Shown here in pieces: positions 25,989-34,186 of a DNA stretch of 64,000 nt. Source of the DNA: Sphingomonas sp. PsM26 (lineage in GTDB: Bacteria > Pseudomonadota > Alphaproteobacteria > Sphingomonadales > Sphingomonadaceae); NCBI GenBank assembly GCA_030433805.1, contig JARUXA010000003.1:62001-126000 (forward strand). The letters run 5' to 3'. A program made the position numbers and the translations under genes. How positions within the stretch are numbered: position 1 is the stretch's first letter; each line of letters starts with the position of its first letter. Below the pieces are notes generated by a model that ran no database searches, was not told the DNA's origin, and saw only the letters and a program-made list of their open reading frames with translations.

Positions 25989-27620
25989 ATGTATAAATAT
26001 GACCAGTACGACCAGTCGATCGTCGACGCCCGCGTCGAGGAGTTCCGCGACCAGGTGAAGCGCCGCCTCGCGGGGCAGATCACCGAGGATCAGTTCAAGC
26101 CACTGCGGTTGATGAACGGTCTGTATCTGCAACTTCATGCTTATATGCTGCGCGTAGCGGTGCCATATGGTACTCTCGACGGGCGGCAAATGCGTATGCT
26201 CGGGCACATTGCGCGTAAATATGACCGCGGCTACGGCCATTTCACGACGCGCCAGAACATCCAGTACAACTGGATCAAGCTGTCCGAAGCGCCCGATATC
26301 CTTGCCGAACTGGCGACGGTCGAGATGCACGCGATCCAGACCAGCGGCAATTGCATCCGCAACATCTCGTCCGACCAGTTCGCCGGCGCAGCCGCGGACG
26401 AGGTCGCCGATCCGCGCGTGTGGGCCGAGCTGCTTCGCCAGTGGAGCACTTTCCACCCTGAGTTCAGCTACTTGCCGCGCAAGTTCAAGATCGCGGTGAT
26501 CGCCGCGGACGAGGACCGTGCGGCGATGCGTCTCCACGACATCGGCATTCAGCTGATCGAGCGTGACGGTGTCCTCGGCGGGCGGATCTTCGTCGGTGGC
26601 GGCATGGGCCGCACCCCGATGATCGCGCCCGAAATCAAGGACTTCATCACCGCGGACGACCTGCTGAGCTATGTCGAGGCGTGTCTGCGCGTCTACAATC
26701 GCTACGGCCGCCGCGACAATATCTACAAGGCGCGGATCAAGATCCTGATCCACGAACTGGGCGCTGATGAATATCGCCGCCAGGTCGAGGAGGAGTTCGT
26801 CGCGGTCAAGGCGCTCGGGCTCGATCCGCCCAAGGCCGAATTCGACCGCATTACCAAGATGTTCGCGCCCCCCGCCTTCGCCGCGGTGGGACCGCAGGCC
26901 GACACCGCGCCCAACCCGGCGTTCGACGCCTGGCGTGCGCAGAACACCGTCGCGCACAAGCAGCCCGGCTATGCGATCGTGACGATCAGCCTGAAGCCCA
27001 CCGGCGGCATCCCCGGCGATGCCACGGCCGACCAGATCGACGTCATGGCCGATCTGGCAGAACGGTTCAGTTTCAATGAGTTGCGCGTGACACATGCGCA
27101 AAATATCGTCCTGCCGCACGTTGCTGTAAGCGACCTTCACGACGTTTGGAGTGCGCTCGACGCGGCCGGTCTGGCGCCTGCCAACGTCGATCTGATCAGC
27201 GACATCATCGCCTGCCCTGGCCTCGATTACTGCAGCCTCGCCAACGCCCGCTCGATCCCGGTCGCGCAGAAGATCGCCACGCGCTTCGCCGACCCCGAGC
27301 GCCAGCGCGACCTCGGCAAGCTGAAGCTCAAGATCAGCGGCTGCATCAACGCCTGCGGCCACCACCATGCGGGCCACATCGGCATCCTCGGCGTCGACAA
27401 GAAGGGTACCGAGAATTACCAGCTCCTCCTCGGCGGCTCGGGCGCGGAAGACACGAGCCTCGCGCGGATCACCGGCCCGGGCTTCAGCGAAGACGGCATC
27501 GTCGACGCGGTCGAGACCGTAACCAACGTCTATCTCGACAAGCGGGAAGCGGGCGAACGCTTCCTCGATACCTACCGCCGGCTCGGCATGGAACCGTTCA
27601 AGGAAGCGCTTTATGGTTGA
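25989..27620 (+). CDS. cysI: Sulfite reductase hemoprotein (nitrite/sulfite reductase)
   Basis: 543 residues. Reduces sulfite to sulfide with six electrons. Siroheme-[4Fe-4S] ligands are present as C409-x5-C415 (CPGLDYC) and C452-x3-C456 (GCINACGHHH). The two nitrite/sulfite reductase repeats are recognisable (TTRQNIQYNW, HAQNIVLPH). Electron donor cysJ is not encoded here, so the enzyme may use ferredoxin. ATG at 25989 gives MYKYDQYDQSIVDARVEEF, the usual N-terminus. Tightly coupled to the DUF934 gene by an 8-base overlap. Confidence 0.94.
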   Translation: MYKYDQYDQSIVDARVEEFRDQVKRRLAGQITEDQFKPLRLMNGLYLQLHAYMLRVAVPYGTLDGRQMRMLGHIARKYDRGYGHFTTRQNIQYNWIKLSEAPDILAELATVEMHAIQTSGNCIRNISSDQFAGAAADEVADPRVWAELLRQWSTFHPEFSYLPRKFKIAVIAADEDRAAMRLHDIGIQLIERDGVLGGRIFVGGGMGRTPMIAPEIKDFITADDLLSYVEACLRVYNRYGRRDNIYKARIKILIHELGADEYRRQVEEEFVAVKALGLDPPKAEFDRITKMFAPPAFAAVGPQADTAPNPAFDAWRAQNTVAHKQPGYAIVTISLKPTGGIPGDATADQIDVMADLAERFSFNELRVTHAQNIVLPHVAVSDLHDVWSALDAAGLAPANVDLISDIIACPGLDYCSLANARSIPVAQKIATRFADPERQRDLGKLKLKISGCINACGHHHAGHIGILGVDKKGTENYQLLLGGSGAEDTSLARITGPGFSEDGIVDAVETVTNVYLDKREAGERFLDTYRRLGMEPFKEALYG

Positions 27621-28020
27621 TGCCACCCACGACGAGCCAGCCGTCACGCTCGACGCTTTCCTCGACACGCAGACGAACGCGACGGCGGTCCGCCTCGAAG
27701 CGGGGGAAGATGCGCGCGCGCTGCTCCCGCATCTCGACCGCATCGCGTTGGTAGAGGTCAGCTTCCCGAGCTTCCGCGATGGGCGCGGCTATTCGGCAGC
27801 GCGGATTCTGCGCGAAGCGGGCTACACCGGCGAACTCCGCGCGCAGGGCGATGTGCTGGTCGATCAGGTCCTCTTCATGAAGCGGTGCGGTTTCGACAGC
27901 TTCGCGCCCGAAGCGGAAATTGATCCCGCAACGTTGGAAGCAGCGCTGACTCGCTACGATCGCGTCTATCAGAAGGCCGCCGACGGCCAGGTTCCGGTGT
28001 GGAAACTACGGCATGGCTAG
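27613..28020 (+). CDS. DUF934 domain protein (sulfur assimilation)
   Basis: 135 residues. DUF934 family, always associated with cysI-cysH in alpha- and betaproteobacteria. Conserved parts: VEVSFPSFRDGRGYSAARILRE and GDVLVDQVLFMKRCGFDSF. ATG 27613 overlaps the cysI stop and its own stop overlaps cysH, so the three are translationally coupled. Biochemical function unproven; often called a putative sulfite reductase-associated oxidoreductase. Confidence 0.85.
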   Translation: MVDATHDEPAVTLDAFLDTQTNATAVRLEAGEDARALLPHLDRIALVEVSFPSFRDGRGYSAARILREAGYTGELRAQGDVLVDQVLFMKRCGFDSFAPEAEIDPATLEAALTRYDRVYQKAADGQVPVWKLRHG

Positions 28021-28768
28021 CAGCGCGCGCAAACTCGACCTGATCGACGTCGCGCCGTTCACGCCCGCCGACGCGGCTGCGCTGGAGGCGCGCTATGCTG
28101 GCGTGGGCACAGGCGACCTGCTCGGCAAGTTGCTTACGGGCGAGTTGCGCGGTCGTGTCGCCGCAGTCTCGTCCTTCGGGGCGGAAAGCGCGGTGCTGCT
28201 GCACCTGATCGCGCAAGTCGATCGCGACATCCCGGTGATCTTCCTCAACACGCAAAAGATCTTCGGTGAGACGCTGGCGTATCGTGATCAGCTGTCGGAG
28301 ATGCTCGGATTCACCGACTTGCGCGTGTTCCGTCCCGATCCTCGGTTGCTCGCAACCAAGGACGCGACCGGGCTTCGCTGGAATTACGATCCCGACGGAT
28401 GCTGCGACCTGCGCAAGGTCGAACCGTTGCGGCGTGCGCTCGCACCGTTCGATTCTTGGATCTCGGGGCGTAAAGGCTTCCAGGCGGGCACGCGGATCGC
28501 AATGCCCCGGTTCGAGGAAGACGAGGGGCGGTTGAAGATCAACCCGCTTGCAGACTGGGACAAGACCCGACTGGAAGCGTATTTCGCCGACCATAAACTG
28601 CCGCGCCATCCGCTGGAGGCGCAGGGCTATCCGTCGATCGGCTGCGCGCCGTGCACGTCCAAGGTGCAACCCGGCGAAGATCCGCGTGCGGGGCGCTGGC
28701 GCGGGTGGGACAAGGTCGAATGCGGGATTCACGTTCCCGAAGCGCCGGGTGAGGAACCGGTGTTCTGA
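28013..28768 (+). CDS. cysH: Adenylylsulfate / phosphoadenylylsulfate reductase
   Basis: 251 residues. Reduces APS or PAPS to sulfite using thioredoxin. The PP-loop analogue SSFGAESAVLLHL is at 53-65. Cysteines C130-C131 (DGCCDLRK) and C211-x2-C214 (IGCAPC) form the [4Fe-4S] site typical of the bacterial APS-type reductase; the catalytic cysteine is C237 in VECGIHV. The iron-sulfur form usually prefers APS. ATG lies inside the end of the DUF934 gene. A REPIN-like repeat follows between it and the convergent dnaB. Confidence 0.94.
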   Translation: MASSARKLDLIDVAPFTPADAAALEARYAGVGTGDLLGKLLTGELRGRVAAVSSFGAESAVLLHLIAQVDRDIPVIFLNTQKIFGETLAYRDQLSEMLGFTDLRVFRPDPRLLATKDATGLRWNYDPDGCCDLRKVEPLRRALAPFDSWISGRKGFQAGTRIAMPRFEEDEGRLKINPLADWDKTRLEAYFADHKLPRHPLEAQGYPSIGCAPCTSKVQPGEDPRAGRWRGWDKVECGIHVPEAPGEEPVF

Positions 28769-28823
28769 ACGTTCGCCGCACTTCAAACTCGCACTTCTTC
28801 TGTTATCGCTTCCCCAATTTGCC

Positions 28824-28927
28824 CTTCCCCGGCGAAGGCCGGGGCCCAGTAGCGCAGGTTTGTGCAACTGTGCGCACCGCGCGACTATCCCGGTGACGCT
28901 ACTGGGCCCCGGCCTTCGCCGGGGAAG
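28824..28927. repeat. GC-rich REPIN-like inverted doublet, copy 3
   Basis: Left arm 28824-28850 and inverted right arm 28901-28927, same core (CTTCCCCGGCGAAGGCCGGG) as the other copies. Located in the convergent cysH-dnaB spacer. Arms are intact. Confidence 0.85.
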
Positions 28928-28963
28928 CGGAAGGGGTAGGGAAACGCGGCGGCTGCCCGCCCC

Positions 28964-30454
28964 TCAATACCCCACGTAATCGCTGAACCGCGTAACGCTC
29001 GGCTCGAACTTCAGGATCACCTTGCCGGTCGCGCCGTGGCGCTGCTTGGCGACAATCAGTTCGGCTAGGCCGAACACCCGCTCCATCTCGAGCGCCCATT
29101 GCGCGTGATCCTCGAACACCTTCGGATTGTCCCCCTCGACCGGGCGCTTCGGCTCGCGGGACGCCACGTAATAGTCTTCGCGGAACACGAAAAAGACGAT
29201 GTCCGCGTCCTGCTCAATCGATCCTGATTCGCGAAGATCCGACAGCATCGGACGCTTGTCCTCGCGGCTTTCGACCGCGCGGCTGAGCTGCGACAGCGCC
29301 ATGACCGGCACGTTCATGTCCTTCGCGAGCGTCTTGAGCCCCCGTGAGATCTCGGAAATCTCCTGCACGCGGTTGCCCTCGGAGCTTTTGCCCGACCCGG
29401 TCAGCAACTGGAGATAATCGACCACCACCAGCCCGATCTCGTTGTTATGCCGTCGTTGCAACCGCCGCATTCGCGTGTGCAAGGCACCGATCGTCAGGCC
29501 CGCGGTGTCATCGATGAACAGCGGGAGATTCTCGAGGTCCGCGGCGGCGGCGGCAAGCTGATTAAACTCGTTGCGGCTGATCTTGCCCATGCGCAGCGCT
29601 TCCGAGCTGATCCGCGCCTGCTCGGACAGAATACGCGTCGCAAGCTGGTCGGCGGACATTTCGAGGCTAAAGAACGCGACCTTCGCGCCGACGGAATCGG
29701 CGGGCTTAATGCCGTCCTGCATGTCGCGCATCCAGCGCGCCGCCGCGTTGAACGCGATGTTGGTCGCAAGCGAGGTCTTGCCCATGCCCGGACGCCCGGC
29801 GAGGATCATCAGATCGCTGTGATGCATGCCACCGATCTTGGCGTTGACACTGTCGAGCCCGGTGGTGATCCCCGACAGGCCACCCCCGCTGTTGAGCGCC
29901 TTCTCAGCATTGCGCACCGCAAGCGTCGTCGCCTGCGCGAACGACTTGATCGCGCTCTCGCTGCCACCATCGGCCGCGACCTTGAACAGTTCCTCCTCTG
30001 CGGCCTCGATCTGTGCGCGTGGATTCACCTCCTCGGACGTGTCCATCGCGCGGTCGACCAGCCCGCGCCCCACCGTCACCAGCGTCCGCAGCATCGCCAG
30101 ATCATAGATCTGCTGGGCGAACTGGCGCGCGCCGATCAGGCCCGCACCGCTACCCGTCAGCTGCGCGAGATACGCCGGGCCGCCCAGTTCGCGCATCCCC
30201 GCATCCTGTTCGAACATCGGGCGCAGCGTAACCGGGGTCACCAGCATGTCGTTACCGCGCAGCATCTTGATCGCGCTGAAAATGCGCCCGTGGAGCGGTT
30301 CGAAGAAATGCTCGGGTTGCAGCTTGTCGACGAGATCGTCGGCAAGCCGGTTGTCGATCATCATCGCCCCCAGCATCGCCGCTTCCGCCTCGACGTTCTG
30401 CGGCAAGGAAACGGCTTCGGGGACGACGGGCGGAGGAGCAAATGCGGTGGCCAT
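28964..30454 (-). CDS. dnaB: Replicative DNA helicase DnaB
   Basis: 496 residues. Hexameric helicase of the replication fork. The N-terminal domain starts PQNVEAEAAMLGAMMIDNR. RecA-type ATPase with Walker A GRPGMGKT at 220-227, SLEMSADQLATRILSE, and VVDYLQLL as Walker B; then LSQLSRAVESREDKRPMLSDLRESG (motif H4/R finger) and FRDDYY-like end. ATG at 30454 gives the known N-terminus; the frame continues upstream without family likeness. The upstream intergenic region carries several DnaA boxes. Confidence 0.95.
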   Translation of the reverse strand: MATAFAPPPVVPEAVSLPQNVEAEAAMLGAMMIDNRLADDLVDKLQPEHFFEPLHGRIFSAIKMLRGNDMLVTPVTLRPMFEQDAGMRELGGPAYLAQLTGSGAGLIGARQFAQQIYDLAMLRTLVTVGRGLVDRAMDTSEEVNPRAQIEAAEEELFKVAADGGSESAIKSFAQATTLAVRNAEKALNSGGGLSGITTGLDSVNAKIGGMHHSDLMILAGRPGMGKTSLATNIAFNAAARWMRDMQDGIKPADSVGAKVAFFSLEMSADQLATRILSEQARISSEALRMGKISRNEFNQLAAAAADLENLPLFIDDTAGLTIGALHTRMRRLQRRHNNEIGLVVVDYLQLLTGSGKSSEGNRVQEISEISRGLKTLAKDMNVPVMALSQLSRAVESREDKRPMLSDLRESGSIEQDADIVFFVFREDYYVASREPKRPVEGDNPKVFEDHAQWALEMERVFGLAELIVAKQRHGATGKVILKFEPSVTRFSDYVGY

Positions 30455-30518
30455 GCGCGCGGTCTGGACCTGTCGAGCCGACCGCTCAAGCGTGTTGCGA
30501 TCTACCGCTCGTCGCACC

Positions 30519-30687
30519 TGTGGATAAGTATGTGGATAACTCCGGTATTGCCTGTGGGTGAGGTGCGGAAAAAGCTGTGGGTATCGCCGGGATAACTCCG
30601 GCAATTCGTGGGATATGTCTGTGGACAAGCATGTGCGTATCCCGCGAACAAGTTCGGCAAGAGATGTTGCTATCATTGTGGATAGAA
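30519..30687. promoter_or_regulatory. Cluster of DnaA boxes upstream of dnaB
   Basis: The 333-base region between dnaB (reverse) and the UPF0262 gene (forward) contains two perfect DnaA boxes, TGTGGATAA at 30519-30527 and 30531-30539, three bases apart. Near matches follow in the same orientation: TGTGGACAA 30620-30628, TGTGGATAG 30679-30687, and weaker TGTGGGTGA 30553-30561 and TGTGGGTAT 30576-30584. No AT-rich unwinding region is evident. It probably serves DnaA-dependent control of dnaB or DnaA titration. Confidence 0.6.
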
Positions 30688-30787
30688 CCGGCAAACCGCA
30701 TTGCCGCCGGACAGTTTGCGCAACGCCCCGCATATGCACGACGGGAATGCGTTGATTCTCCCTGCCCTTCCCCTCTACGGCAGGCAT

Positions 30788-31270
30788 ATGGCCGATCCGC
30801 GCATCATTGCCGTCACGCTCGACGAGCGCACGATTCTGTGGCGTTCTGCGGATATCGAACAGGAGCGCCGGATCGCGATCTTCGACCTGATCGAAGGCAA
30901 TCATTTCGCGCCTCAGCGCGAATATCCGGACGGCTACGCAGGACCCTATCGAATCGCCCTAGCGGTCGAGGAAGGCCGCCTCGCGATCGCCATCCACCGC
31001 GATGACGAGACGTTGCTTGAAACCTATGTGCTGGGGATGGGCCGCTTCCGCCGACCGATCAGAGATTACTTCGCGATTTGCGACAGCTATTACCAGGCAA
31101 TCCGCAATGCGACGCCCGCACAGATTGAAACGGTGGACATGGCGCGCCGTGGCATCCACAACGAAGCCGCAGAGCTTCTCCGTGAACGGCTGGCCGGCAA
31201 GATCGAAATCAATTTCGACACCGCGCGACGTCTGTTCACGCTGATCTGCGTCCTCCACATCAAAGCATAA
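30788..31270 (+). CDS. UPF0262 family protein
   Basis: 160 residues, with the UPF0262 hallmark block LIEGNHFAP and [35 protein letters not shown]-type C-terminus (here ending [12 protein letters not shown]). The family is restricted to alphaproteobacteria and uncharacterised. Cytoplasmic, no membrane part. ATG at 30788 matches the common N-terminus [13 protein letters not shown]; a longer frame begins at 30701. Followed after 16 bases by the GH25-like gene. Confidence 0.88.
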   Translation: [160 protein letters not shown]

Positions 31271-31286
31271 GATCAGGGGTAAAGCG

Positions 31287-31976
31287 TTGACCGTTCGCCG
31301 TTTGGGCAAACTGGTCGCTGTATTCGCGAGCGTCGCCGTGGCGCTCGGGGTGGCGGCGATCGTGGCTTGGGTATATTCAATGACGTGGCGACCCGGTGCG
31401 CCATATACATTTCAAGGCGTCGACGTGTCGGGCGTGGACGGTCCGGTCGACTGGTGGGCGGTAAAACGCGACGGTGCGGACTTTGCGTACCTCCGCGCCA
31501 CGGTCGGTGCCGATCGCCGCGATACGCGGTTCGAGGAAAATTGGAACGCCGTCGGCGAGACCGGGATGCGGCGCGGAGCGATGCATCGTTACTCCTTGTG
31601 CAAGCCAGCGACCGACCAAGCCAACAACTTCAACACCACCGTCCCACGCACCGAAGATTCGCTGCCGGCGGCGGTCGTGCTCGACTTCGCCCCGGACTGC
31701 ACTACCCGTCCCTCGCCCGCGAAGGTTCGGGAGGACCTTCGCCGATATATGGAGATGGTCGAGGCGCATACCGGCAAGCCCGTGCTCATCAAGATCACCA
31801 GAGCGTTCGATACCGCATATGCCGTGACCGCGGATCTTCCCCGGTCGGTATGGGCCGTGCAGAATTACATCGCCCCGGATTATCCTTCGCGCACGTGGCG
31901 GATGTGGCAGGCGAATGATGCGCGGCATATCGAAGGGATCGACAAACCCGTGCATTGGGATGTCGTCCGACCATGA
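31287..31976 (+). CDS. Membrane-anchored GH25-like protein, putative catalytic Glu missing
   Basis: 229 residues. An N-terminal membrane anchor (residues 7-30) is followed by a GH25 (Chalaropsis-type lysozyme) fold: F-x-GVDVSG with D46, WWAVKRDGADFAYLRAT, HRYSLCKPA, and the C-terminal VWAVQNY...WRMWQAND. In GH25 muramidases the catalytic acid is the Glu of a D-x-E motif at the strand corresponding here to VVLDFAPDC; position 135 is Ala. Muramidase activity is therefore doubtful; the gene may be a cell-wall-binding relative. TTG at 31287 has AGGGG upstream. Confidence 0.72.
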   Translation: MTVRRLGKLVAVFASVAVALGVAAIVAWVYSMTWRPGAPYTFQGVDVSGVDGPVDWWAVKRDGADFAYLRATVGADRRDTRFEENWNAVGETGMRRGAMHRYSLCKPATDQANNFNTTVPRTEDSLPAAVVLDFAPDCTTRPSPAKVREDLRRYMEMVEAHTGKPVLIKITRAFDTAYAVTADLPRSVWAVQNYIAPDYPSRTWRMWQANDARHIEGIDKPVHWDVVRP

Positions 31977-31987
31977 AAGAAGCTGCC

Positions 31988-32452
31988 ATGAACGATTCGT
32001 CCACCGGAGCCACCCTCATCGCCGCAGCCCGCACGGCGGCGCGCAACGCGCACGCGCCATACTCGCGCTTCGCGGTTGGCGCGGCGGTATTGCTCGACGA
32101 CGGGCGCATCGTCACCGCGGCCAATCTCGAGAATGCGAGCTACGGTCTGTCGCTTTGCGCAGAGACAGTCGCGCTTGCCACCGTCAACAGCGCGGGCGAT
32201 CTGGCGCGCGTGGTCGCGATCGGCATCATCGGCGGGGCGATGGATGCGGACGGTCGCCCGACCGGCACCGCGCCGGTCGGCCCGTGCGGTCGCTGCCGTC
32301 AGGTCATCAACGAAGCCGCGCAAATCGGTGGTCGCGACGTGATCGTCTGGTGCGGCCCGGCGGAAGGCGACGTGATCGAACGCTATCCGCTTTCGGAGCT
32401 TTTGCCGCATGCATTCGGCCCCGCAGACCTGGGGCTTGGCAAGCCGGTCTGA
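31988..32452 (+). CDS. cdd: Cytidine deaminase
   Basis: 154 residues. Deaminates cytidine and deoxycytidine to uridines in pyrimidine salvage. Zinc site and catalytic Glu: CAETVAL (Cys and Glu of C-A-E) and PCGRCRQVINE (the two further Cys). N-terminal APYSRFAVGAAVLLDDG is typical. Starts just after the GH25-like gene; ATG at 31973 would overlap its stop (ATGA), ATG at 31988 is the one I prefer. Downstream lies dcd, another pyrimidine deaminase. Confidence 0.93.
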   Translation: MNDSSTGATLIAAARTAARNAHAPYSRFAVGAAVLLDDGRIVTAANLENASYGLSLCAETVALATVNSAGDLARVVAIGIIGGAMDADGRPTGTAPVGPCGRCRQVINEAAQIGGRDVIVWCGPAEGDVIERYPLSELLPHAFGPADLGLGKPV

Positions 32453-32511
32453 TCGTTCTTGCCTGCCGCGGCCTATCGCGCGAAACGGGCAAACCTTTCT
32501 AGGAGCATTGC

Positions 32512-33066
32512 ATGTCGATCATGTCCGACCGCTGGATTCGCGAGCAAGCGCTTGCGCATGGCATGATCGAGCCGTTCGTCGACGGGCAGAAGCGTGACGG
32601 GTGCATCAGCTACGGCCTGTCGTCCTACGGCTATGACGCCCGCGTGTCTGACGAGTTCAAGGTGTTCACCAACATCGACAGCGTCATCGTCGACCCGAAG
32701 GATTTCGCGTCGAACAGCTTTGTCGATCGCAAGACCGACTGCTGCATCATCCCGCCGAACAGTTTCGCACTGGCGCGGACGGTCGAGTATTTCCGCGTTC
32801 CGCGGGACGTGCTGGTCATTTGCCTGGGCAAGTCGACCTATGCCCGCTGCGGGATCATCGTCAACGTGACGCCGCTTGAGCCCGGCTGGGAAGGCCATGT
32901 CACGCTCGAATTCTCGAACACGACGCCATTGCCCGCGAAGATCTACGCCAACGAGGGCGCGTGTCAGTTTCTATTCCTCGAAGGGAACGAGCCGTGCGAG
33001 ACGAGCTATGCCGATCGTGCGGGCAAATACATGGGGCAGCGCGGGGTCACGTTGCCGCGCCTGTGA
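32512..33066 (+). CDS. dcd: dCTP deaminase
   Basis: 184 residues. Converts dCTP to dUTP, supplying dTTP synthesis. Conserved parts: [14 protein letters not shown], the substrate region [30 protein letters not shown], and the catalytic [17 protein letters not shown], with Glu in the middle; C-terminal [12 protein letters not shown]. Good ribosome binding site AGGAG at 32502-32506. With cdd it forms a nucleotide-metabolism pair close to dnaB. Confidence 0.95.
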   Translation: MSIMSDRWIREQALAHGMIEPFVDGQKRDGCISYGLSSYGYDARVSDEFKVFTNIDSVIVDPKDFASNSFVDRKTDCCIIPPNSFALARTVEYFRVPRDVLVICLGKSTYARCGIIVNVTPLEPGWEGHVTLEFSNTTPLPAKIYANEGACQFLFLEGNEPCETSYADRAGKYMGQRGVTLPRL

Positions 33067-33201
33067 GCGGTCTCGCCCGTAACGGGCCATAACCCTCCAG
33101 CTTCTCGCGACCAAGGCAGACGGCGCGAGCGCTTACCTGGGCCCAGGCCGCCGGCCCGTTGGCACGCCGACAGCCCCCCCGCATCATGCTAGCTAAAAGC
33201 C

Positions 33202-33558
33202 CTAGCGCGCGGTGATCTGATAGCCGTCGAGCCGTCGCAACGCGGCACCTGCCAGTTCATGGGAAGACTGCGGTCGCGCCGCGTTGGGCAGATCCATCAG
33301 GTCATCAGGGCGTGCAAGCACGGCGCTGTAGGTCGCACGCGCCTCGGTCGTGCGGCCCGTCAGGCTATAGATGCGCGCAAGATTGAGCAGGAGATCTGCA
33401 TCCCCCGGAAACATTCGTTGCTGTTTGAGGATGACCTTTTCCGCATTGGCATAGTCGCCCTGCAGGATCTGCGTCGCGCCGTTATAGTCGTCCTGCGCGA
33501 CCGCGGGTGCTGCCACGAACAAGGCTGCCGTCGCAGCCACAAGTTGCAAGGTTTTCAC
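33202..33558 (-). CDS. Exported tetratricopeptide-repeat protein
   Basis: 118 residues with a signal peptide (KTLQLVAATAALFVAAPAVAQ). The mature part has TPR-like helices: GDYANAEKVILKQQRMFPGDADLLLNLARIYSLTGRTTEARATYSAVLAR (two repeats). GTG at 33558 is chosen because GGAGG is seven bases upstream. Function is unknown; the small TPR protein may bind periplasmic partners. An inverted repeat lies in the promoter region. Convergent with dcd. Confidence 0.75.
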   Translation of the reverse strand: MKTLQLVAATAALFVAAPAVAQDDYNGATQILQGDYANAEKVILKQQRMFPGDADLLLNLARIYSLTGRTTEARATYSAVLARPDDLMDLPNAARPQSSHELAGAALRRLDGYQITAR

Positions 33559-33603
33559 CACTCCACCTCCTGGCCCTTCCAATATCGGAAGGTTTCATTT
33601 TTG

Positions 33604-33619
33604 TGACACTAACGTGTCA
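33604..33619. promoter_or_regulatory. Inverted repeat upstream of the TPR gene
   Basis: TGACAC-TAAC-GTGTCA, 6+6 bases with a 4-base centre, about 46-61 bases upstream of the GTG start. Symmetry and location fit an operator; the binding protein is not known. Confidence 0.4.
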
Positions 33620-33674
33620 TATATGTGAAATGCCAGCAAGGCGGATTTTCGGATGACGCCCGTTACGCATGGAC

Positions 33675-33704
33675 GAAAAAAAGGCGGCCCCGAAGGACCG
33701 CCTT
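33675..33704 (-). terminator. Terminator of the tonB-exbB-exbD-exbD operon
   Basis: Read on the reverse strand: AAGGCGGTCC-TTCGG-GGCCGCCTT followed by a run of seven T. A classical intrinsic terminator just after the last exbD stop. Confidence 0.93.
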
Positions 33705-33728
33705 GAAACCTCAACAATACTCTAACGA

Positions 33729-34157
33729 TTAGAATTCGTTGCGATATTGCTCGTTGCCGATGAAGCCGAGCTTGGAAACGTTCGACCGCTTGATGATCGC
33801 AAGGACCTGATCGACCTTTTCGTAGCGCGCAGCCGGATCGGGCTGGAAGTGAAGTTCCGGCTCCGGGTTCAGCTGAGTCGTCTGCGTCAGATACTGCTGC
33901 AGGGTCGCCGCGTCGGTCGGTGCGCCGTTCCACAGAACCACGCCGTCTGGCGTGATGACGATCTTGTTCTTCTGCGGATCGACTGCCGGCTTGACCTGGT
34001 TCGGGTCGTTGATCGGCAGATCGACCTTAACCGCGTGGGTCTGGATCGGGATCGTGATGATGAACATGATGAGGAGCACGAGCATGACGTCGATCAACGG
34101 CGTCGTGTTCATGTCCATCATGGGCTCGCCTTCGGCGCCGCCTACACTCATAGCCAT
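33729..34157 (-). CDS. exbD: Biopolymer transporter ExbD (second copy)
   Basis: 142 residues. One N-terminal membrane helix with the essential Asp, TTPLIDVMLVLLIMFIIT, then a periplasmic domain. Part of the TonB-ExbB-ExbD motor that uses proton motive force to energise TonB-dependent receptors such as the one at 7664-10348. Last gene of the operon, 29 bases after the other exbD, and followed by a strong terminator. The two ExbD copies differ considerably, as in Xanthomonas with exbD1 and exbD2. Confidence 0.94.
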   Translation of the reverse strand: MAMSVGGAEGEPMMDMNTTPLIDVMLVLLIMFIITIPIQTHAVKVDLPINDPNQVKPAVDPQKNKIVITPDGVVLWNGAPTDAATLQQYLTQTTQLNPEPELHFQPDPAARYEKVDQVLAIIKRSNVSKLGFIGNEQYRNEF

Positions 34158-34186
34158 GGGTATTACTCCTCGGTGCTAGCGCACGC

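Noticed and set aside
25329..27743. 804-residue open frame on the reverse strand across cysI
   Set aside because: It is antisense to cysI, DUF2849 and SUMT, whose motifs and gene order are certain. High GC content gives long shadow frames; composition is Arg/Ala/Val-rich with no family signature.
30455..30787. Chromosomal replication origin
   Set aside because: DnaA boxes are present but there is no evident AT-rich unwinding element, no dnaA, parAB, gidA or hemE beside it, and GC skew cannot be computed by eye. Kept only as a DnaA-binding region.
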